A stretch of 64,000 nucleotides of DNA from Mycobacterium mantenii (GCF_010731775.1 NZ_AP022590.1:496001-560000), one strand, 5' to 3'. Shown: positions 48,179-62,352, counted from the first letter of the stretch. Notes: generated from the letters alone by a model not told the origin. Translations and numbers: made by a program.

Positions 48179-49537
48179 ATGCCTGAAGCCGTGTCCGACG
48201 GTCTGTTTGACCTTCCCGGCGCGCCGCAGCCGACCGACCATGGGCTGGGCGCGAGGGGCGGCGCACCCCTGGCGGTCCGGATGCGTCCGGCATCGCTGGA
48301 CGAGGTGGTCGGGCAGGACCACCTACTGGCGCCCGGGTCTCCGCTGCGCCGCCTGGTCGAGGGCTCGGGCGTGGCGTCGGCCATCTTGTACGGGCCGCCC
48401 GGCAGCGGCAAGACGACGCTGGCCGCGCTGATCTCGCAGGCGACCGGCCGCCGGTTCGAGGCGTTGTCGGCGCTGTCGGCCGGCGTCAAAGACGTTCGGG
48501 CGGTGATCGACACCGCCCGCCGGGCGCTGCTGTCCGGTGAGCAAACCGTGTTGTTCATCGACGAGGTGCACCGGTTCTCCAAGACCCAGCAGGACGCGCT
48601 GCTGTCCGCCGTGGAGAACCGGGTGGTGCTGCTGGTGGCGGCGACCACCGAGAACCCCAGCTTCTCGGTGGTGGCGCCGCTGCTGTCCCGCTCGCTGATC
48701 CTGCAGTTGCGGCCGCTGGGCGCCGACGACATCCGCGCCGTGGTGCAGCGCGCGATCGACGACCCGCGCGGGCTCGGCGGGCAGATCACGGTCGCGCCGG
48801 AGGCCGTCGACCTGCTGGTGCGCCTGGCCGCCGGTGACGCCCGGCGCGCGCTGACGGCGCTGGAGGTGGCGGCCGAGGCGGTGGAGCCGGGCGGCGAGTT
48901 GACCGTCGCGGCCGTCGAGCAGTCCCTGGACGAGGCCGCCGTGCGCTACGACCGCGACGGCGACCAGCACTACGACGTCATCAGCGCCTTCATCAAGTCG
49001 GTCCGCGGCTCGGACGTCGACGCCGCGCTGCACTATCTGGCCCGCATGCTCGTCGCCGGCGAGGACCCACGGTTCGTCGCGCGCCGGCTGATGATCCTGG
49101 CCAGCGAGGACATCGGCATGGCCGACCCGGCCGCACTTCAGGTCGCGGTCGCGGCGGCGCAGACGGTGGCGCTGATTGGCATGCCGGAGGCGCAGCTCAC
49201 CCTGGCGCACTGCACGATCTATCTGGCCACCGCGCCGAAGTCGAACGCGGTCACCACCGCGCTGGCCGTGGCGATGGCCGACATCAGGGCCGGCAAAGCC
49301 GGGCTGGTTCCGCCCCATCTGCGCGACGGGCACTATTCGGGCGCGGCGGGGCTGGGCAACGCGCAGGGTTATAAGTACTCGCACGACCATCCCGATGGCG
49401 TTGTCGCACAACAATATCCACCGGAGGAGCTGGTAGGGGTCGACTACTACCGGCCCACCGGCCGCGGCGGTGAGCGCGAAATGGCCGGCCGGCTGGACCG
49501 GCTGCGCGCGATCATCCGCAGAAGGGGGCGGGCATGA
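48179..49537 (+). CDS. rarA: Replication-associated recombination protein RarA (MgsA)
   Basis: 452 residues. AAA+ ATPase with Walker A GPPGSGKT (72-79), Walker [10 protein letters not shown] and sensor [10 protein letters not shown]-terminal tetramerisation helices ([27 protein letters not shown]). RarA acts at stalled replication forks and gaps. The ATG at 48179 is chosen; GTG 48191 is also in frame. It overlaps the YciI-like gene (ATGA). Confidence 0.94.
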   Translation: MPEAVSDGLFDLPGAPQPTDHGLGARGGAPLAVRMRPASLDEVVGQDHLLAPGSPLRRLVEGSGVASAILYGPPGSGKTTLAALISQATGRRFEALSALSAGVKDVRAVIDTARRALLSGEQTVLFIDEVHRFSKTQQDALLSAVENRVVLLVAATTENPSFSVVAPLLSRSLILQLRPLGADDIRAVVQRAIDDPRGLGGQITVAPEAVDLLVRLAAGDARRALTALEVAAEAVEPGGELTVAAVEQSLDEAAVRYDRDGDQHYDVISAFIKSVRGSDVDAALHYLARMLVAGEDPRFVARRLMILASEDIGMADPAALQVAVAAAQTVALIGMPEAQLTLAHCTIYLATAPKSNAVTTALAVAMADIRAGKAGLVPPHLRDGHYSGAAGLGNAQGYKYSHDHPDGVVAQQYPPEELVGVDYYRPTGRGGEREMAGRLDRLRAIIRRRGRA

Positions 49538-49869
49538 AGATCTTCACCGACGCGGAGATGGGCGCCCTGCTGCCCACCGCCAAGCCCTATAGCGTGGTCA
49601 TCCTCAAGCGCGGACCGAGATTCGGCGACGAGTCCTCGGCGAGCATCATCTGGGAGCACGGCCGGCGGAACTTCGGGCTGCGCGACGACGGCGTGCTCGC
49701 GGTGGTCCTGCCGGTCAGCGACGAATCCGACATCTGCGGCATCGGGGTGTTCGCGGCGACGGTCGACGAGACCACGGCGATCATGGCCGACGACCCCGGG
49801 GTGGCGGCGGGCGTCTTCACCTACCAGGTGCACGCCTGCCGCGGATTCCCCGGGGACGCACTGCCCTAG
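49534..49869 (+). CDS. YciI-like small protein
   Basis: 111 residues, overlapping rarA by 4 bases. Alpha/beta pattern: [30 protein letters not shown], then [26 protein letters not shown], resembling the YCII-related dimeric ferredoxin-like fold with His in the first half. Function unknown; coupled translation with rarA is probable. Confidence 0.78.
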   Translation: MKIFTDAEMGALLPTAKPYSVVILKRGPRFGDESSASIIWEHGRRNFGLRDDGVLAVVLPVSDESDICGIGVFAATVDETTAIMADDPGVAAGVFTYQVHACRGFPGDALP

Positions 49870-50493
49870 CTAGACCAGCTCGGGCACCCGCAGGTGGGCG
49901 ATCGCCAGGTCGAACTCGGCCACGTCGATCACCTCGGCGCCCAGCTCGCGCACGCGCCTGCTGCGCAGTTCGCTGGCTCGGTCGCGGTTGCGGGCCATCG
50001 CCTCCATCGAGTCGAACGTGGAGCAAGTGACGGCCCGGCGGCAGGCGGGGTGGTCGACCAGCAGGCTGGCGCTGCAGAACCCGTCCAGGTCCTCCATCTC
50101 GGGCAGCACCGCCATCCGATAGAAGTCCAGGGACCGGCTGAGCTGATCCGGCACCACCTTGAGCCAGGTGGCGCGCACGCACGCGCCCGGGCGCGATGGG
50201 TGGTCGCGGTGCAGCAGGGCGATGTCCCACTCCTCGACCCGCGCGCTGCCGTCGAACATCAACGCGGCCCGGTCGCGGATGGGTGCCACCCGCTCGGCGC
50301 TGCCGCGCATCGCCTCCATGGTTTCCCACGAGCTGGTGGCGATGCAGGTGCCGGACTGCCGGTCAACCAACAGCGACAGCCCCACGCACCCGTCGATCTC
50401 GGTGAGGGCGGGCATGACGACATCGCGAACGTGCGCGATTCCGATGTCGACGGACAGCGGTTGCGCCTGGATGGTGGTGGAGCGTGCGTACAC
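49870..50493 (-). CDS. Duplicated ferredoxin-like domain protein (Rv2557/Rv2558-like)
   Basis: 207 residues from GTG 50493, with GAGGAGGGG just upstream. Two similar halves ([35 protein letters not shown] and [36 protein letters not shown]) each fit the antibiotic-monooxygenase-like dimeric alpha/beta fold, so it is an internal duplication. M. tuberculosis has a tandem pair of such genes (Rv2557, Rv2558), reported as starvation-induced; only one is present here. Function unknown. Confidence 0.82.
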   Translation of the reverse strand: MYARSTTIQAQPLSVDIGIAHVRDVVMPALTEIDGCVGLSLLVDRQSGTCIATSSWETMEAMRGSAERVAPIRDRAALMFDGSARVEEWDIALLHRDHPSRPGACVRATWLKVVPDQLSRSLDFYRMAVLPEMEDLDGFCSASLLVDHPACRRAVTCSTFDSMEAMARNRDRASELRSRRVRELGAEVIDVAEFDLAIAHLRVPELV

Positions 50494-50633
50494 GGTCGAC
50501 CCCTCCTCTGTCGGGGCGGCGCCCCGGTAGCGCCACCGGTCCCACCAGTTACCTTCCTCCTGCCGGGTGCGCGCCGCAATGCCCTGATGTGGCCGCGCTC
50601 ACAGACGATTGGCTGGTCGTGACGCCCGCGCCG

Positions 50634-50639
50634 TAGGCT
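50634..50639 (+). promoter_or_regulatory. -10 box of a leaderless promoter
   Basis: TAGGCT ends 7 bases before the ATG at 50647; no ribosome site precedes that ATG. Confidence 0.55.
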
Positions 50640-50646
50640 TGTCCGG

Positions 50647-51048
50647 ATGCATACCGATGTGTTGGACGTGGACACCTCGCGCCGCCGCATCGTCGATATC
50701 ACCGAGGCGGTGCGCGGGTTCTGCTGGTCGCGCGGGGACGGCCTGTGCAATGTGTTCGTCCCGCACGCCACAGCGGGGGTGGCCATCATTGAGACGGGCG
50801 CCGGTTCCGACGACGACCTGGTCGACACGCTGGAGCGGCTGCTGCCGCGCGACGACCGTTACCGGCATTCGCACGGCTCCGCGGGCCACGGCGCCGACCA
50901 CGTGATGCCGGCGCTGGTGGCGCCGTCGGTGACGGTTCCGGTCTCGGCCGGGGAGCCGATGCTGGGCACCTGGCAAAGCATCGTCCTGGTCGACCTGAAC
51001 CGGGACAACCCGCAACGCTCGGTCCGGCTGAGCTTTCTGGAGGGTTAG
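50647..51048 (+). CDS. YjbQ/UPF0047 family protein
   Basis: 133 residues. The signature runs are FVPHATAGVAIIETG, HGSAGHGADHVMPALVAPS and PMLGTWQSIVLVDLN, as in the UPF0047 (secondary thiamine-phosphate synthase/YjbQ) fold. Its physiological role is uncertain. The start at 50647 is leaderless by layout. It precedes alaS by 130 bases. Orthologue Rv2556c. Confidence 0.9.
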   Translation: MHTDVLDVDTSRRRIVDITEAVRGFCWSRGDGLCNVFVPHATAGVAIIETGAGSDDDLVDTLERLLPRDDRYRHSHGSAGHGADHVMPALVAPSVTVPVSAGEPMLGTWQSIVLVDLNRDNPQRSVRLSFLEG

Positions 51049-51178
51049 CGGCCCGGTGCCCGGCGCGCCGGGGCAGGTACTGTGAGCGGTCGAAATGCGT
51101 CGTGAGACGGGCTTGCCACGCCCCGGCGAATAGGCTGGGAATGACACATCGAAGTAACAGGAAGAAGCGGGCTGGAAA

Positions 51179-53872
51179 GTGCAGACACACGAGATCAGGA
51201 AGCGGTTTCTTGATCATTTCGTGAAGGCGGGTCACACCGAGGTGCCGAGCGCATCGGTGATCCTCGACGACCCCAACCTGCTGTTCGTCAACGCGGGCAT
51301 GGTGCAGTTCGTGCCCTACTTCCTGGGCGCGCGCACCCCGGAATACCCGACCGCCACCAGCATCCAGAAGTGCATCCGCACCCCCGACATCGACGAGGTC
51401 GGGATCACCACCCGGCACAACACGTTCTTCCAGATGGCCGGCAACTTCTCGTTCGGCGACTATTTCAAGCGCCGCGCCATCGAACTGGCCTGGACCCTGC
51501 TCACCGACAGCGTCGAGCAGGGCGGCTACGGCCTGGATCCCGAACGCATCTGGACGACGGTCTTTTTCGACGACGACGAGGCCGTGCGGCTCTGGCAGGA
51601 GATCGCCGGCCTGCCCGAAGAGCGCATCCAGCGCCGCGGCATGGAAGACAACTACTGGTCGATGGGCATCCCCGGCCCGTGCGGCCCGTCCTCGGAGATC
51701 TACTACGACCGCGGCCCGGAGTTCGGCGTCGAGGGCGGCCCGATCGCGAACGAGGACCGCTACATCGAGATCTGGAATCTCGTGTTCATGCAGAACGAAC
51801 GTGGCGGGGGCACGGGCAAGACCGACTTCGAGATCCTTGGCCCGTTGCCGCGCAAAAACATTGACACCGGCATGGGTGTGGAGCGGGTGGCCTTCATCCT
51901 GCAGGGCGTGCACAACGTGTACGAGACCGACCTGTTGCGGCCGGTCATCGACACCGCGGCCGCGCGGGCACCGCGCGGGTATGACGTCGGCAACCACGAC
52001 GACGATGTGCGCTACCGGGTGATCGCCGACCACAGCCGCACCGCGGCCATCCTGATCGGCGACGGCGTCACCCCCGGCAACGACGGCCGCGGCTATGTGC
52101 TGCGCCGGCTGCTGCGCCGAGTGATCCGCTCGGCCAAGCTGCTCGACATCGAGGGCCCCATCGTCGGGGACCTGATGGCGACCGTGCGCGACGCGATGGG
52201 TCCGTCGTATCCCGAACTGGTCGCCGACTTCGATCGGATCCGGCGCATCGCCGTCGCCGAGGAGACCGCGTTCAACCGCACGCTGGCGGCCGGCTCGAAA
52301 CTATTCGACGAGGTGGCCGGCGCCACCAAAACATCTGGTGCGAAGGCGATTTCGGGCTCCGACGCGTTCACCCTGCACGACACCTACGGATTCCCCATCG
52401 AGCTCACGCTGGAAATGGCGGCCGAGGCCGGTCTGCGCGTGGACGAAATCGGCTTCCGGGAACTGATGGCCGAGCAGCGTCGCCGCGCCAAGGCCGATGC
52501 GGCCGCGCGCAAGCACGCCCACGCCGACCTGACCGCCTACCGCGAGCTGGTCGACGCCGGTCCCACCGAGTTCACCGGGTTCGACGAACTGACCTCCGAG
52601 GCAAAGATTCTGGGCATCTTCGTCGACGGCAAGCGGGTGCCGGTGGTCACCCACGGCACCGACGGCGCCGCCCGGGTCGAACTCGTGCTGGACCGCACCC
52701 CGCTGTACGCCGAGTCCGGCGGGCAGATCGCCGACGAGGGCATCATCAGCGGAACGGGCACCGGCGAGAGCGCCCGCGCGGCGGTCACCGATGTGCAGAA
52801 GATCGCGAAAACCCTGTGGGTGCACCGGGTTAACGTCGAGTCCGGGGAATTTGTGGAGGGCGACACCGTCGTCGCGGCGGTCGACCCGCAGTGGCGCCGG
52901 GGCGCCACCCAGGGCCACTCGGGCACCCACATGGTGCACGCCGCGTTGCGACAGGTGCTGGGGCCCAATGCCGTTCAGGCCGGGTCGCTGAACCGCCCGG
53001 GCTACCTGCGGTTCGACTTCAACTGGCAGGGTCCGCTGTCCGAAGAGCAACGCACCCAGGTCGAAGAGGTGACCAACCAGGCCGTGCAGGCCGACTTCGA
53101 GGTGCACACCTTCACCGAGCGGCTCGAGAAGGCCAAGGCGATGGGTGCGATGGCCATGTTCGGCGAGGCCTACCCCGACGAGGTCCGGGTCGTGGAGATC
53201 GGCGGCCCCTTCTCGCTGGAGCTCTGCGGCGGAACCCACGTGCACAACTCGGCGCAGATCGGGCCGGTGACGATCCTGGGCGAATCCTCGGTCGGTTCCG
53301 GGGTGCGCCGGGTGGAGGCCTATGTCGGACTGGAGTCGTTCCGGCACCTGGCCAAGGAGCGCGCGCTGATGGCGGGGCTGGCGTCGTCGCTGAAGGTGCC
53401 CTCCGACGAGGTGCCGGCCCGGGTGGGCAACCTGGTGGAGCGGCTCAAGGCGGCGGAGAAGGAACTCGAACGCGCCCGGCTGGCCGGCGCGCGGGCCGCC
53501 GCGACCAACGCCGCGGCCGGCGCGGAGCGCATCGGTAACGTCCGGGTGGTGGCGCAACGCATGTCCGCCGGGATGACCGCCGGCGACCTGCGTTCCCTGG
53601 TGGGCGACATCCGCGGCAAGCTAGGCAGCGACCCCGCGGTGGTGGCGCTGATCGCGGAGGGCGAGGGCGGCAGCGTGCCGTATGCGGTCGCCGCGAACCC
53701 CGCCGCCCAGGACCTCGGGCTTCGCGCCAACGACCTGATCAAGCAGCTGGCCGTGACCGTCGACGGCCGCGGCGGCGGCAAGCCGGACCTGGCGCAGGGT
53801 TCCGGAAAGGACCCGAGCCGTATCGACGCGGCGCTCGAGGCGGTCCGCTCCGAGATAGCGCGGGTCGGCTGA
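51179..53872 (+). CDS. alaS: Alanyl-tRNA synthetase
   Basis: 897 residues. Catalytic domain ([34 protein letters not shown]), editing domain with the zinc ligands ([27 protein letters not shown]) and the C-terminal oligomerisation (DHHA1-like) domain. It starts at GTG 51179. It charges tRNA-Ala and edits mis-charged Ser and Gly. The ruvX gene begins immediately at the stop codon. Confidence 0.97.
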   Translation: MQTHEIRKRFLDHFVKAGHTEVPSASVILDDPNLLFVNAGMVQFVPYFLGARTPEYPTATSIQKCIRTPDIDEVGITTRHNTFFQMAGNFSFGDYFKRRAIELAWTLLTDSVEQGGYGLDPERIWTTVFFDDDEAVRLWQEIAGLPEERIQRRGMEDNYWSMGIPGPCGPSSEIYYDRGPEFGVEGGPIANEDRYIEIWNLVFMQNERGGGTGKTDFEILGPLPRKNIDTGMGVERVAFILQGVHNVYETDLLRPVIDTAAARAPRGYDVGNHDDDVRYRVIADHSRTAAILIGDGVTPGNDGRGYVLRRLLRRVIRSAKLLDIEGPIVGDLMATVRDAMGPSYPELVADFDRIRRIAVAEETAFNRTLAAGSKLFDEVAGATKTSGAKAISGSDAFTLHDTYGFPIELTLEMAAEAGLRVDEIGFRELMAEQRRRAKADAAARKHAHADLTAYRELVDAGPTEFTGFDELTSEAKILGIFVDGKRVPVVTHGTDGAARVELVLDRTPLYAESGGQIADEGIISGTGTGESARAAVTDVQKIAKTLWVHRVNVESGEFVEGDTVVAAVDPQWRRGATQGHSGTHMVHAALRQVLGPNAVQAGSLNRPGYLRFDFNWQGPLSEEQRTQVEEVTNQAVQADFEVHTFTERLEKAKAMGAMAMFGEAYPDEVRVVEIGGPFSLELCGGTHVHNSAQIGPVTILGESSVGSGVRRVEAYVGLESFRHLAKERALMAGLASSLKVPSDEVPARVGNLVERLKAAEKELERARLAGARAAATNAAAGAERIGNVRVVAQRMSAGMTAGDLRSLVGDIRGKLGSDPAVVALIAEGEGGSVPYAVAANPAAQDLGLRANDLIKQLAVTVDGRGGGKPDLAQGSGKDPSRIDAALEAVRSEIARVG

Positions 53873-54388
53873 GTGGTTTCGGCACAGCACCGGTTGCCTG
53901 ACCGGCCCGGAGATCCGCAGCAGGACCCCGGCCGGGGGCGGCGGCTCGGCATCGACGTGGGCAGCGTCCGGATCGGCGTGGCCTGCAGCGACCCCGACGC
54001 CGTCCTGGCCACCCCGGTGGAGACCGTGCGCCGCGACCGCAACGGCAAGCACCTGCGCCGGCTGGCCACGCTGGTCGCCGAACTTGGGGTTGTCGAGGTG
54101 GTCGTCGGGCTGCCGCGCACCCTGGCCGATCGGACCGGCCCGTCGGCTATCGACGCGATCGAGGTGGCCAGCAAACTAGCGGAAGTGCTGGCCCGCCGAG
54201 TTCCTCCCGTTCCGGTGCGGCTGGCCGACGAGCGGCTGACCACCGTGTCCGCGCAGCGATCGCTGCGCGCGGCCGGTGTGCGGGCCAAGGAGCAGCGTGC
54301 GGTGATCGATCAGGCGGCGGCGGTGGCCATCCTGCAGAGTTGGCTGGATCAGCGGCGCGCGGCGGCGGGGGAGCTCAGCGATGGTTGA
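53873..54388 (+). CDS. ruvX: Holliday junction resolvase-like RuvX/YqgF
   Basis: 171 residues. RNase H-like fold with catalytic acids in [16 protein letters not shown] and the C-terminal [13 protein letters not shown] and [13 protein letters not shown]. In E. coli the protein functions in 16S rRNA 5' processing; in mycobacteria junction-cleaving activity has been discussed. The start GTG 53873 directly follows the alaS stop, so translation is coupled. The end overlaps mltG by 8 bases. Confidence 0.93.
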   Translation: MVSAQHRLPDRPGDPQQDPGRGRRLGIDVGSVRIGVACSDPDAVLATPVETVRRDRNGKHLRRLATLVAELGVVEVVVGLPRTLADRTGPSAIDAIEVASKLAEVLARRVPPVPVRLADERLTTVSAQRSLRAAGVRAKEQRAVIDQAAAVAILQSWLDQRRAAAGELSDG

Positions 54389-55631
54389 CAGCGCACGGCG
54401 GGAACGAGCCGAACCCGAGGCCGTGGGTGCGCCGCGTCGGCGCAAGTCGAGCCGGGTCGCCCGCAATCAGGCCGAGCGGGCCCGCCGGCGGCGCCGACTT
54501 GCCGGCAAGATCGCGCTCGCGGTCTTCGTCGTGGTGGTGCTCGCGGGCGTGTTCGTCGGCGGCAAGCTGTGGCACACCCTGTTCGGGCCCGGTGACGACT
54601 ACACCGGTGGCGGCAAGCGGGACCTCGTGATTCAGGTTCAAGCCGGTGACTCGACCACCAACATCGGCGAGACGCTGCAAAAACAGGAGGTCATCAAGAC
54701 GGTCCGGGCGTTCGTCAACGCCGCGCACGGCAACAGCGCCATCAACTCCATTCAGCCCGGCTTCTACCGGATGCGCACCGAGATCCCGGCCGCCAACGCC
54801 GTCGCGCGGCTGACCGACCCGAAGAGCCGGGTGGGCCGGCTGGTCATCCCGGAAGGCCGCCAGCTCGACGACACCACCGACATGAAAACCAACGTGGTGA
54901 CGCCGGGGATCCTGACACTGATCTCGCGCGCCACCTGCGTGGACCTCGACGGTGACACCCGGTGCGTGCGGGCGCAGGACCTGCGCTCCGCCGCGACCAA
55001 CAGCTCTGCCCTGGCGTTGGCGGTGCCGCCGTGGGCCACCGAACCCGTCGGCGAGCTCGGCAAGGACCACCGCCGGATCGAGGGCCTGATAGCGCCGGGC
55101 ACCTTCAACATCGATCCGTCCGCGTCGCCGGAGAGCATCCTGGCCACCCTGATCGGCGCCGGAGCCCAGGAGTACGTGAAGTCCGGGCTGGTGGACACCG
55201 CCCAGGCCATGGGCCTGTCGCCCTACGACATCCTGGTGGTGGCGTCGCTGGTGCAGCAGGAATCCAATTCCCAGGACTTCGCCAAGGTCGCGCAGGTCAT
55301 CTACAACCGGCTGCACGCCCACCACACGCTCGAGTTCGACTCGACGGTCAACTACCCGCTGGACCGGCGCGAGGTGGCCACCAGCGACGCCGACCGCGCC
55401 CAGAAGACGCCGTGGAACACCTATGTGTCGCAGGGCCTGCCGGCCACCGCGATCTGTTCGCCCGGCACCGACGCGCTGAACGCCGCCGAGCACCCGCTGC
55501 CCGGTGACTGGCTGTACTTCGTCACCATCGACGCGCAGGGCACGACGCTGTTCACCCGCGACTATCAACAACACCTGGCCAACATCGAGCTGGCTAAGCG
55601 CAACGGTGTCCTCGACAGCACGCCCCGCTAG
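54381..55631 (+). CDS. mltG: Endolytic murein transglycosylase MltG
   Basis: 416 residues. A basic N-terminus and one membrane span (about 51-68) are followed by a LysM-like region and the YceG domain, with the catalytic Glu294 in LVQQESNS and [18 protein letters not shown]. MltG cuts nascent peptidoglycan strands in the periplasm and so sets glycan length. It sits between ruvX and aroE, overlapping both (8 and 26 bases). Orthologue Rv2553c. Confidence 0.93.
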   Translation: MVDSARRERAEPEAVGAPRRRKSSRVARNQAERARRRRRLAGKIALAVFVVVVLAGVFVGGKLWHTLFGPGDDYTGGGKRDLVIQVQAGDSTTNIGETLQKQEVIKTVRAFVNAAHGNSAINSIQPGFYRMRTEIPAANAVARLTDPKSRVGRLVIPEGRQLDDTTDMKTNVVTPGILTLISRATCVDLDGDTRCVRAQDLRSAATNSSALALAVPPWATEPVGELGKDHRRIEGLIAPGTFNIDPSASPESILATLIGAGAQEYVKSGLVDTAQAMGLSPYDILVVASLVQQESNSQDFAKVAQVIYNRLHAHHTLEFDSTVNYPLDRREVATSDADRAQKTPWNTYVSQGLPATAICSPGTDALNAAEHPLPGDWLYFVTIDAQGTTLFTRDYQQHLANIELAKRNGVLDSTPR

Positions 55632-56436
55632 TACGGGCCCCCGCAAGGCGGCGGTGCTCGGCAAGCCGATCGCCCATTCGAAGTCCCCGCAATTGCACCT
55701 GGCCGCCTACCGTGCGCTGGGTTTGACCGACTGGACCTACGAGCGCATCGAATGCGACGCCGACCAGCTACCCGGGGTGGTCGGCGGATTCGGGCCCGAA
55801 TGGGTCGGGGTGTCGGTGACCATGCCCGGCAAATTCGCGGCCCTGCGATTCGCCGACGAGCGCACCGACCGCGCGCGGCGGGTGGGATCGGCCAACACCC
55901 TGGTGCGCACCCCGACGGGCTGGCGCGCCGACAACACCGACATCGACGGGGTCGCCGGGGCGCTCGGGAGCGCCTCTGGATGGGCGCTGGTCTGTGGATC
56001 GGGCGGCACCGCGCCGGCCGCCGTTGCCGGCCTGGCCGAACTGGGCGTCGCCGGCATCACCGTGGTGGCCCGCAATGCCGACAAGGCGGCCCGGCTAATG
56101 CAGCTGGGCAACGACCTGGGCGTGCCGACCCGGTTCTGCGATCTGGACGGCGCCGGGCTGGCCGGCGAGGTGGCCGCGGCCGAGGTGCTGGTCAGCACCA
56201 TCCCGGCGGACGTGGCCGCGCGCTACTCCGGCACCTTCGAACGCATCGGTGTGCTGCTGGACGCCGTCTACGACCCCTGGCCCACGCCGCTGGCCGCCGC
56301 GGTGAGCGCCGCCGGCGGCCGGGTGATCAGCGGTCTGCAAATGCTGCTGCACCAGGCTTTCGCGCAGGTGGAACAGTTCACCGGGCTGCCCGCGCCCCGC
56401 GAGGCCATGACTTGCGCGGCGGCCGAACCGGATTAG
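55606..56436 (+). CDS. aroE: Shikimate dehydrogenase
   Basis: 276 residues from GTG 55606 (inside mltG); it is chosen because [19 protein letters not shown] reproduces the expected N-terminus. Substrate site SKSPQLHLAAYRALG, the catalytic Lys in MPGKFAAL, the NADP loop GSGGTAPAAVAGLAELG and C-terminal ISGLQMLLHQA. It reduces 3-dehydroshikimate to shikimate in the aromatic amino acid pathway. It heads an aro-rich block with aroC, aroK, aroB and aroQ downstream. Confidence 0.93.
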   Translation: MSSTARPASTGPRKAAVLGKPIAHSKSPQLHLAAYRALGLTDWTYERIECDADQLPGVVGGFGPEWVGVSVTMPGKFAALRFADERTDRARRVGSANTLVRTPTGWRADNTDIDGVAGALGSASGWALVCGSGGTAPAAVAGLAELGVAGITVVARNADKAARLMQLGNDLGVPTRFCDLDGAGLAGEVAAAEVLVSTIPADVAARYSGTFERIGVLLDAVYDPWPTPLAAAVSAAGGRVISGLQMLLHQAFAQVEQFTGLPAPREAMTCAAAEPD

Positions 56437-56446
56437 CCTGCCGCGC

Positions 56447-56899
56447 ATGCGAATTGCGGCGGTGTGTCTGGTGCTGGCCTGGTTGGCGGCGTTGAGTCGC
56501 TACGACATCCGCGAACGACGACTGCCCAACGCGCTGACGCTGACCGGTGCCGCGGCGATCCTGGCGATCGCGGCGCTGACCGGGCGCGGGGCACCGGCAC
56601 TGGCCGGGACGGTGGCATTGACCGCGATCTACCTGATGGTGCACTGCGTGGCGCCGCGCGGCATGGGCGCCGGTGACGTCAAGCTGGCCCTCGGGCTGGG
56701 CGCGTTGACCGGTTGCTTCGGCGTCGGCGCGTGGTTCCTGGCGGCGCTGGGCGCGCCGCTGCTGACCGTGGTGCTCGCGATGGTCGCCCGGCTCCTCGGC
56801 GGGGACGGCGGCACGGCGGCGGTGCCGCACGGGCCGTCGATGTGTCTGGCCAGCGCGGCGGGGGTGGGGCTCGTTCTCGGCAGTGGTGCGCAGATTTAA
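56447..56899 (+). CDS. Prepilin peptidase-like (A24) membrane protein
   Basis: 150 residues, very hydrophobic. The catalytic aspartates of the TadV/CpaA-type aspartyl peptidase are present: Asp20 in RYDIRERRLPN and Asp77 in GMGAGDVKLALG. The N-terminal methylase part of full prepilin peptidases is absent, as in the short Flp-pilus type. It is inserted between aroE and aroC with no pilin gene nearby. Orthologue Rv2551c. Confidence 0.88.
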   Translation: MRIAAVCLVLAWLAALSRYDIRERRLPNALTLTGAAAILAIAALTGRGAPALAGTVALTAIYLMVHCVAPRGMGAGDVKLALGLGALTGCFGVGAWFLAALGAPLLTVVLAMVARLLGGDGGTAAVPHGPSMCLASAAGVGLVLGSGAQI

Positions 56900-56919
56900 G
56901 TCCACTCGGGCGCACATGG

Positions 56920-56925
56920 GAGAAT
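56920..56925 (+). promoter_or_regulatory. Possible -10 box before aroC
   Basis: GAGAAT ends 7 bases before GTG 56933. This is the same spacing as at 18772, 27617, 50634 and 62340 and could be an internal promoter for aroC-aroK-aroB-aroQ. Confidence 0.4.
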
Positions 56926-56932
56926 GGGACCC

Positions 56933-60192
<3,260 letters not shown>

Positions 60193-60196
<4 letters not shown>

Positions 60197-60921
60197 CCCT
60201 TGTCGTGTTCCGCGTCCGGCTTGGTGTGCTTCTCGCCGGTGCGGATCACCTCCGTCTTCGGGTCGTCTTCGGGCTTGGCGATCGTTTCGGTCGGCGATTC
60301 GGTGGTGGCCACCGTGTCGGTGGGCGCGTCGCGCTCGGCCGTGGCGACCGCCGCGGTCCGCGCGTCGGCGTGGGCGCCGGACGTCTGCGCGGGAATCTCG
60401 CCGGTGGGCGCGTCGTCGCCGCGCACCGCGGAGAACACGTCGGTGTCGCCGTCCCGCTCCGGCCGTGCGCCAGGGCCGTGGTGTTTCTCCGGCGTCTTCT
60501 CGAACTGCCGGTCCACCCGCCAACGGCCGATGGTGACGCCGATGATCCCGGGCAGGAAGACGCAGAGCGCGGTGAACGCCGCGAACGTGGTCAGCTCGTT
60601 GATCAGGCCGCCGGTGTAGAGGCCCTTGTACACCAGCGCGATGATCCAGGAGACGGCGCCGGACAGGACGCCCGCCACCAGGCCGGCCAGCAGCCAGATC
60701 ATCGCCAGATCGCGGCGCCGGTCCGGGTCCCGGTTCTCGTTGGCGTCGGCCCGGCCGTCGAGAACCCCCCATACGGCCACGCCGATGATGAACAGAAGCA
60801 GCAGCGCCACGCTGATCAGCCCGGCCTGGGTCTGCCACGCGTTGATCAGTGCACCTTGGAACAATCGGACGACGACCATCGCCGCGGCGTAGACCAATCC
60901 GCGCAGCATCCAGTTACTCAT
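60193..60921 (-). CDS. Four-span membrane protein (B-4DMT type)
   Basis: 242 residues: four hydrophobic spans in residues 5-130, followed by a long Thr/Ala/Glu-rich cytoplasmic-looking tail with repeated (T/S)(E/D) motifs. The name reflects a family annotation, not a proven transporter. The ATG at 60921 opens divergently from pepQ (33-base gap). Orthologue Rv2536. Confidence 0.85.
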
Positions 60922-60954
60922 GGCCCAAAAGCGTAGCGAGTACCGTCAAGACCT

Positions 60955-62064
60955 GTGACACATTCACAGCGTCGAGACAGGCTCAGAGCGCGACTTGAGG
61001 CCAGCGGATTGGATGCGCTGCTGGTCACGGACCTGGTCAACGTCCGTTACCTCTCCGGTTTTACCGGGTCCAACGGCGCGTTGCTGGTGTTCGCCGACGA
61101 TCGCGGCCCCGTGCTGGCCACCGACGGGCGGTACCGGACCCAGGCCGCCGAGCAGGCGCCGGACCTCGAAGTCGCCATCGAACGGGTGCTGGGACGCTTT
61201 CTGGTCGGTCAGGCCGCCGAGGCGGGCGCGCACAAGCTGGGCTTCGAAAGCAACGTGGTGACCGTCGACGGATTCGACGCCCTGACCCGCGAGCTCGACG
61301 ACCGGAATTCGGCCACCGAGCTGGTCAAGGCCGCCGGGACGGTCGAGGCGTTGCGCGAGGTCAAGGACGCCGGCGAGGTCGCGCTGTTGCGGCTGGCCTG
61401 CGAGGCGGCCGACGCCGCACTCGCCGAACTGGTGGCGCGGGGCGGGCTGCGGCCCGGGCGGACCGAACGCGAGGTCAGCCGCGAGCTGGAGGCCCTGATG
61501 CTCGACCACGGCGCCGACGCGATCTCGTTCGAGACCATCGTGGCCGCCGGGCCGAATTCGGCGATCCCGCATCATCGCCCCACGGACGCGGTGCTGGCCG
61601 ACGGCGACTTCGTCAAGATCGACTTCGGCGCGCTGGTCGGCGGCTACCACTCCGACATGACGCGCACCTTCGTGCTCGGCAAGGCCGCCGATTGGCAGCT
61701 GGAGATCTATCAGCTGGTCGCCGACTCGCAGCGGGCCGGCCGGGAGGCGCTGCACGCGGGCGCTGACCTGCGCGGGGTGGACGCCGCGGCCCGCCAGGTG
61801 ATCGCCGACGCGGGCTATGGCGAGCAGTTCAGCCACAGCCTGGGCCATGGCGTGGGCCTGGAAATCCACGAAGCGCCGGGCATCGGTGCCACGTCCACCG
61901 GCACGTTGCTGGCCGAATCTGTGGTGACGGTGGAACCCGGCGTCTACTTGCCCGGCCGCGGCGGCGTGCGCATCGAGGACACCCTGGTGGTGCCGGCGGA
62001 GACCCGTGGCGGGGCCCCGGAATTGCTGACCAAGTTCCCCAAAGAGCTGGCCGTCCTGACGTAG
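60955..62064 (+). CDS. pepQ: Xaa-Pro dipeptidase/aminopeptidase
   Basis: 369 residues. Creatinase-like N-terminal domain (residues 1-130) and pita-bread peptidase domain with the metal ligands: DFGALVGGYHSDMTRTF, SHSLGHGVGLEIHEAP, TVEPGVYLPGRGGVRIEDT. It cleaves Xaa-Pro bonds. The start is GTG 60955, with TACCGT (60941-60946) 8 bases upstream, so it may be leaderless. A minisatellite follows directly. Confidence 0.93.
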   Translation: MTHSQRRDRLRARLEASGLDALLVTDLVNVRYLSGFTGSNGALLVFADDRGPVLATDGRYRTQAAEQAPDLEVAIERVLGRFLVGQAAEAGAHKLGFESNVVTVDGFDALTRELDDRNSATELVKAAGTVEALREVKDAGEVALLRLACEAADAALAELVARGGLRPGRTEREVSRELEALMLDHGADAISFETIVAAGPNSAIPHHRPTDAVLADGDFVKIDFGALVGGYHSDMTRTFVLGKAADWQLEIYQLVADSQRAGREALHAGADLRGVDAAARQVIADAGYGEQFSHSLGHGVGLEIHEAPGIGATSTGTLLAESVVTVEPGVYLPGRGGVRIEDTLVVPAETRGGAPELLTKFPKELAVLT

Positions 62065-62298
62065 CCCGATGGTGCCGACCCGCCGCGCCCGGCGCATGCG
62101 CCGCGCTTGCGATCGGCACTGGCCCGATGGCGCCGACCCGCCGCGCCCGGCGCATGCGCCGCGCTTGCGATCGGCACTGGCCCCGATGGTGCCGACCCGC
62201 CGCGCCCGGCGCATGCGCCGCGCTTGCGATCGGCACTGGCCCCGATGGTGCCGACCCGCCGCGCCCGGCGCATGCGCCGCGCTTGCGATCGGCACTGG
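62065..62298. repeat. Minisatellite: four tandem 58-59 bp units
   Basis: Four nearly identical units (62065-62122, 62123-62180, 62181-62239, 62240-62298) begin right after the pepQ stop. Each has the palindrome CGGCGCATGCGCCG. Unit junctions form hairpins (TCGGCAC ... GTGCCGA). Units differ only by a C/T change and one C insertion, so the array looks recently expanded. It resembles VNTR loci used for typing. Confidence 0.93.
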
Positions 62299-62339
62299 CA
62301 GCAACCCGCGCACGGCTTCGGGGGGCTTGCGCCCGCGAG

Positions 62340-62345
62340 TACAGT
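62340..62345 (+). promoter_or_regulatory. -10 box of a leaderless promoter
   Basis: TACAGT ends 7 bases before the GTG at 62353, just past the minisatellite. Confidence 0.5.
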
Positions 62346-62352
62346 CGGGTGC

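Noticed and set aside
62065..62298. CRISPR array
   Set aside because: The four units are directly adjacent with no unique spacers, are longer than CRISPR repeats, and no cas gene is nearby.
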